From NCBI GenBank assembly GCA_017467815.1, contig JAFUKI010000070.1, positions 1 to 35,778 of the forward strand: 35,778 nucleotides of DNA, written 5' to 3'. Below are positions 32,973-35,778 of this stretch, piece after piece. Made by a program: the position numbers and the translations under genes. Source of the stretch: Clostridia bacterium (GTDB lineage Bacteria > Bacillota > Clostridia > Oscillospirales > CAG-272). The notes beneath the pieces are model-generated. The model made no database searches and was not told the origin of the DNA. It was given only the letters and a program-made list of their open reading frames with translations. How positions within the stretch are numbered: position 1 is the first letter of the stretch; every line of letters begins with the position of its first letter.

Positions 32973-33431
32973 ATGAAATGCCCATCCTGCGGTTCCCGAG
33001 AAAGTAAAGTAATCGATTCCCGTCCGGTAGAAGAAAACAACAGTATCCGCCGCCGCCGGGAATGTTTGGACTGTCATATGCGTTTTACCACATATGAAGT
33101 AATAGATGCCTACCAGCCCGTTGTTATCAAGAAGGACGGTTCCAAGGAACTGTTTGATAAGAATAAACTGTTGTCCGGTCTGCTGCGTGCGTGTCATAAG
33201 CGCGACGTGAATGCAGAAGCTGTGGCAGATGAAATTGAATCTGCTTTGTACAACTCCATGCGCCGGGAAATTACCTCTCAGCGTATCGGAGAAATCGCTA
33301 TGGAAAAACTGAAGGAGCTGGATGCGGTAGCGTATGTCCGTTTTGCTTCGGTACATAGAGAATTCAAGGATATTGACACATTTATGCAGGAGATCGCCGA
33401 ACTGAAAAACGACGATAAAACTGTGGAATAA
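32973..33431 (+). CDS. nrdR: Transcriptional repressor NrdR
   Basis: Represses ribonucleotide reductase genes in response to dATP/ATP levels. At 152 residues it is the standard size. The zinc ribbon is complete (C3, C6, C31, C34; MKCPSCGSRESKVIDSRP, then RRRRECLDCHMRFTTYE). An ATP-cone domain follows (~49-140; VVIKKDGSKELFDKNKLLSGL). ATG 32973 has GGAAGGAG upstream; the longer reading from 32940 has no ribosome binding site. A CapA-type gene starts 43 bases later. No NrdR box is evident within the window. Confidence 0.98.
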   Translation: MKCPSCGSRESKVIDSRPVEENNSIRRRRECLDCHMRFTTYEVIDAYQPVVIKKDGSKELFDKNKLLSGLLRACHKRDVNAEAVADEIESALYNSMRREITSQRIGEIAMEKLKELDAVAYVRFASVHREFKDIDTFMQEIAELKNDDKTVE

Positions 33432-33474
33432 TACGCGGCACTGTGCCGTAAAGTGTAAATAAGCGAGGGTTATC

Positions 33475-34731
33475 ATGCGTCGAATTTTTGCGGGAATCGG
33501 CAGTATTATTGTCTGCCTGTGCCTGACATCCTGTGTATTCCTGAGAGATACAGGCGTTTCTCATATTCCGGAAAATGCGGATGAAACAGAGGCATTCACC
33601 GGTATCCCCGGTCAGAATATTCCCGGTGTGGAAGGAAACGCTGACACCGATATGCCGGAAGCGGAAAAACCGTATACGGACGACCCATACCTTGGTGTGG
33701 ACATCTCTTTTCTGGCGGCAGGGGACAACCTGATCCATCCGAATATTTACATGGACGCACAAAAGCGGGGTACGGCAGAGAAGGAATATGATTTTCTGCC
33801 GGTATATTCCGATGTGGCTCCTTATATCGCAGCGGCTGATTTTTCCTTTATCAATCAGGAAACGGTAATGGCTGGTGAGCAATACGGTTACTCCGGCTGG
33901 CCCAACTTCAACTGCCCCCAGCAGCTTGGTCTTGACCTGGTGGAAGTGGGTTTTGATATTATTGGTATTGCCAATAATCATATGCTGGACAAAGGGACAC
34001 AGGCGTTGTCCGATACTATGGATTTCTGGCATACCCAGCCTGTCATCATGACCGGATCCTATTACAATGCGGAAGACGCCGCGAATATCCGGACAATGCA
34101 GGCAGACGGTGTCAACATCGCCATACTTTCCTATACCTATGGCACAAACGGAATATCCAAACGTGCGGATTCACCCATTGTGATCCCGTATATTGACGAC
34201 GAGCTGATCCTGTCCGATCTGGCAGCCGCCAAGAAGACAGCCGATTTCATCATTGTATCCATCCATTGGGGCGACGAATACGCATCAAAGCCCAATAATG
34301 AACAGGTGCGCCTGGCGGAACTGATGGCGGACAACGGTGCAAATGTTATATTGGGACATCATTCCCACTCCCTGCAGCCGATCACATGGCTGGACGGCGA
34401 GAAGGGAAAGGTGCTGTGCATATATTCCCTGGGAAATTTCATTTCCGGAATGCGGTACCCGATCAATATGGTGGGCGGTATGCTGACATTCCGTATAACC
34501 AGTGACGGTCAGGGCAGCCTGTGTGCAGCGGATCCCATGCTGATCCCGACGGTGTTCTATTACGGGATGAACTGGTTTGATACCCATCTGTATCTGCTGG
34601 AAGATTACACGGAAGAAATTGCCGCCGGTCATGGTGTATGGATCAACGGTGACAGACTTGGTGTGGAAAAAGCACGTAAGCTGGTAACGGATGTAATCGA
34701 TAAGGAATTTCTGCCGGATTATCTGCAGTAA
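33475..34731 (+). CDS. CapA family lipoprotein (poly-gamma-glutamate synthesis/metallophosphatase fold)
   Basis: 418 residues. The lipobox LTSC (C20) follows a short basic-hydrophobic signal, so it should be anchored outside the membrane. An acidic linker of about 50 residues leads to the CapA domain (~75-400), with the metallophosphatase-like pattern: FLAAGDNLIH near 82, FINQETVM, IGIANNHMLD, SIHWGDEY, ILGHHSH and IYSLGNFISG. CapA proteins take part in poly-gamma-glutamate capsule assembly, but many stand-alone members, like this one, have no capB/capC neighbours and no proven function. It sits 43 bases after nrdR and may share its transcript. Confidence 0.92.
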   Translation: MRRIFAGIGSIIVCLCLTSCVFLRDTGVSHIPENADETEAFTGIPGQNIPGVEGNADTDMPEAEKPYTDDPYLGVDISFLAAGDNLIHPNIYMDAQKRGTAEKEYDFLPVYSDVAPYIAAADFSFINQETVMAGEQYGYSGWPNFNCPQQLGLDLVEVGFDIIGIANNHMLDKGTQALSDTMDFWHTQPVIMTGSYYNAEDAANIRTMQADGVNIAILSYTYGTNGISKRADSPIVIPYIDDELILSDLAAAKKTADFIIVSIHWGDEYASKPNNEQVRLAELMADNGANVILGHHSHSLQPITWLDGEKGKVLCIYSLGNFISGMRYPINMVGGMLTFRITSDGQGSLCAADPMLIPTVFYYGMNWFDTHLYLLEDYTEEIAAGHGVWINGDRLGVEKARKLVTDVIDKEFLPDYLQ

Positions 34732-34748
34732 GAAAAATGAAGAAAATG

Positions 34749-34784
34749 AAATGCTCTGTTCCGGTGGAACAGGGCATTTTTGGT
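34749..34784 (+). terminator. Intrinsic terminator of the nrdR-capA unit
   Basis: AAATGCTCTGTTCC (34749-34762) pairs with GGAACAGGGCATTT (34766-34779) around a three-base loop with one T-G pair, followed by T residues. Confidence 0.9.
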
Positions 34785-34840
34785 ATGCTTTGCGGCAGTA
34801 AAATTGCGGTGCGAAGGGGGGATAAAATTTACGAAAAGGC

Positions 34841-34869
34841 TTGCAATTACAGGGGGGATATGGTATAAT
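34841..34869 (+). promoter_or_regulatory. Promoter of tRNA-Ser
   Basis: TTGCAA (34841-34846), a 17-base spacer and TATAAT (34864-34869), 19 bases before the mature tRNA. Confidence 0.82.
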
Positions 34870-34888
34870 TAGTGGTACAATTTAATAC

Positions 34889-34974
34889 GCAGAGGTATCG
34901 AAGTGGTCATAACGGGGCTGACTCGAAATCAGTTTGCTGGAAACAGCACGAGGGTTCGAATCCCTCTCTCTGCG
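34889..34974 (+). tRNA. tRNA-Ser (anticodon CGA)
   Basis: An 86-base class II tRNA. The acceptor GCAGAGG (34889-34895) pairs with TCTCTGC (34967-34973), with a final G-T pair and discriminator G at 34974. The anticodon stem GCTGA/TCAGT encloses the loop CTCGAAA, giving anticodon CGA (34924-34926), which reads UCG. A long variable arm (TTGCTGGAAACAGCAC) is typical of serine. The T arm is GAGGG-TTCGAAT-CCCTC. CCA is not encoded. Confidence 0.95.
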
Positions 34975-34977
34975 TGA

Positions 34978-35009
34978 AAGGACCGCAGTTCATACGAATT
35001 GCGGTCTTT
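34978..35009 (+). terminator. Intrinsic terminator of tRNA-Ser
   Basis: AAGGACCGCAGTT (34978-34990) pairs with AATTGCGGTCTTT (34997-35009), a 13-bp stem with G-T pairs and a six-base loop; the T run is short. Confidence 0.78.
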
Positions 35010-35061
35010 ATGTTTATGTTGAAATCAGTTCGATAAACTGCAATTTGACGGAGGTGTTTCG

Positions 35062-35589
35062 ATGCTGGTATTAAGAGATATGATTGAGAATGACATAGAG
35101 GATTATGTGATTTGGTTTACGAGGGAAACCGAATGGGGAAAGTGGGACTCTCCTTGGGAAACTTTTGAGACCAACGAAGATGAAGAACGTCAGTTATGGA
35201 GAGAATACTATGATTCTGTAAAGAACTTACCTGCCGATGTTACTCGATGGAAATATGAAATTGAATTGGATGGAAAGCATATTGGTTGGATATGCTCCTA
35301 TACAGATTTGGACTATGTAGAGAATAAGGAAAATATTCTGGCAATCGGTTTGGATATTCCTTGCGAGAAAGACAGAAAGAATGGTTGTGGAACAAAGGCA
35401 TTTGCGATGTACATGGAGTATTTGAAAAAGCATGGCCACCATTCTTTCTATACCCAAACGTGGTCAGGTAATTTGGCAATGATAAGAGTTGCCGAAAAAC
35501 TGGGATTCAAGGAAATATATCGTAAAGCAAATTACAGAAAGGTCGACGGTAAATTGTATGACGCAATCACTTGGAGATTGGATATGTAA
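35062..35589 (+). CDS. GNAT family N-acetyltransferase
   Basis: 175 residues. It transfers an acetyl group from acetyl-CoA to an amine. The acetyl-CoA loop is visible as RKNGCGTKAFAMYMEYL near 110-125, followed by QTWSGNLAMIRVAEKLGFKE near 133-150, the usual GNAT C-terminal pattern. The N-terminal part (LVLRDMIENDIEDYVIWF) resembles the RimJ/RimL-like group. The substrate is unknown. ATG 35062 has GGAGG seven bases upstream. The gene uses more AT-ending codons than its neighbours and sits directly downstream of a tRNA gene, which hints at transfer. Confidence 0.88.
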   Translation: MLVLRDMIENDIEDYVIWFTRETEWGKWDSPWETFETNEDEERQLWREYYDSVKNLPADVTRWKYEIELDGKHIGWICSYTDLDYVENKENILAIGLDIPCEKDRKNGCGTKAFAMYMEYLKKHGHHSFYTQTWSGNLAMIRVAEKLGFKEIYRKANYRKVDGKLYDAITWRLDM

Positions 35590-35592
35590 ATT

Positions 35593-35775
35593 TCAGTTTG
35601 TCAGGCAGGATGGAATTAACAAAGGGGTGACCGATTGGGTTCTGTTGACAAACGCCCTATGAACCACAGAAAAAAGCCCGTCCTCCAACAGAGAAACAGA
35701 CTCAATAACTGTATAATCAAACGGTGTGGACTTCTCCCCATGTATTTCACCAGCCGTTTCAAATTTAATGCACAT
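35593..35775 (-). CDS. Possible small or partial ORF at the window edge
   Basis: A 60-residue minus-strand frame (CIKFETAGEIHGEKSTPF, then AFVNRTQSVTPLLIPSCLTN) runs to the window end. Its first Met is three bases from the edge, so the start may lie outside. I recognise no family. It ends three bases from the acetyltransferase stop codon on the other strand. Low confidence: it may be noncoding. Confidence 0.2.
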   Translation of the reverse strand: MCIKFETAGEIHGEKSTPFDYTVIESVSLLEDGLFSVVHRAFVNRTQSVTPLLIPSCLTN

Positions 35776-35778
35776 GCA

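Overview
This window looks like chromosomal DNA from an anaerobic, probably gut-associated member of the Clostridia (Firmicutes), perhaps Oscillospiraceae/Ruminococcaceae-like. That placement is an inference from family content: a BlaI/M56-peptidase pair with a long appended sensor, PadR-DUF2812, an ECF sigma factor with a membrane partner, DUF4091 and beta-helix carbohydrate proteins, four-cysteine L28, NrdR, Hsp33, and strong AGGAGG-type ribosome binding sites with TTGACA-17-TATAAT promoters. There is no phage, insertion sequence, CRISPR array or rRNA. One tRNA (Ser-CGA) is present. A single aptamer-type glycine riboswitch is the clearest regulatory RNA.

Layout. 1-7335 is a block of signalling and regulation: an ECF sigma factor with a translationally coupled membrane protein; a convergent PadR-DUF2812 unit with a dyad over its start site; and a BlaI-BlaR1(M56) operon whose promoter carries two identical 16-bp operator palindromes, followed by a small membrane protein. 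7346-7660 has no intact gene. It holds a probable C-terminal gene remnant on the minus strand and an orphan plus-strand promoter that reads into a fold-prone sequence. 7660-13168 holds a DUF4091 glycan-type protein, a DUF3592 membrane protein, an HD phosphohydrolase, a PHP-domain protein and Hsp33. 13248-16283 is a large lipoprotein that fuses a family-10-like glycosidase domain to an N-acetylmuramoyl-L-alanine amidase. 16618-21022 is a likely operon: MutS-like ATPase, Lrp/AsnC regulator, aminotransferase and a second PHP protein. 21202-23422 holds L28, an inositol-monophosphatase-family enzyme, an intergenic stretch with a hairpin and a three-copy 21-bp tandem repeat, and a membrane-anchored M23 peptidase. 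23549-25244 is the glycine riboswitch with an alanine/glycine:cation symporter. 25345-28303 is glucuronate isomerase (uxaC) and a MATE exporter. 28523-29994 is a decayed lipoprotein gene with two in-frame stops and one frameshift. 30071-31972 is a beta-helix protein on the minus strand. 32229-34731 holds family 4 uracil-DNA glycosylase, NrdR and a CapA-type lipoprotein. The end has tRNA-Ser and an AT-richer GNAT acetyltransferase gene.

How the genes fit together. Two cell-envelope sensing systems (sigma plus membrane partner; BlaI/BlaR1) and several cell-wall proteins (amidase fusion, M23 peptidase, CapA) point to envelope maintenance. UxaC, the DUF4091 protein and the beta-helix protein point to use of uronic-acid-containing plant or host glycans, although the latter two have no visible signal peptide. 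Most remaining genes are housekeeping. No single gene set here amounts to a clearly new multi-gene system. The least explained pieces are the orphan promoter/RNA region near 7465-7615, the tandem repeat at 22411-22473, the unusual BlaR1 sensor and the glycosidase-amidase fusion.
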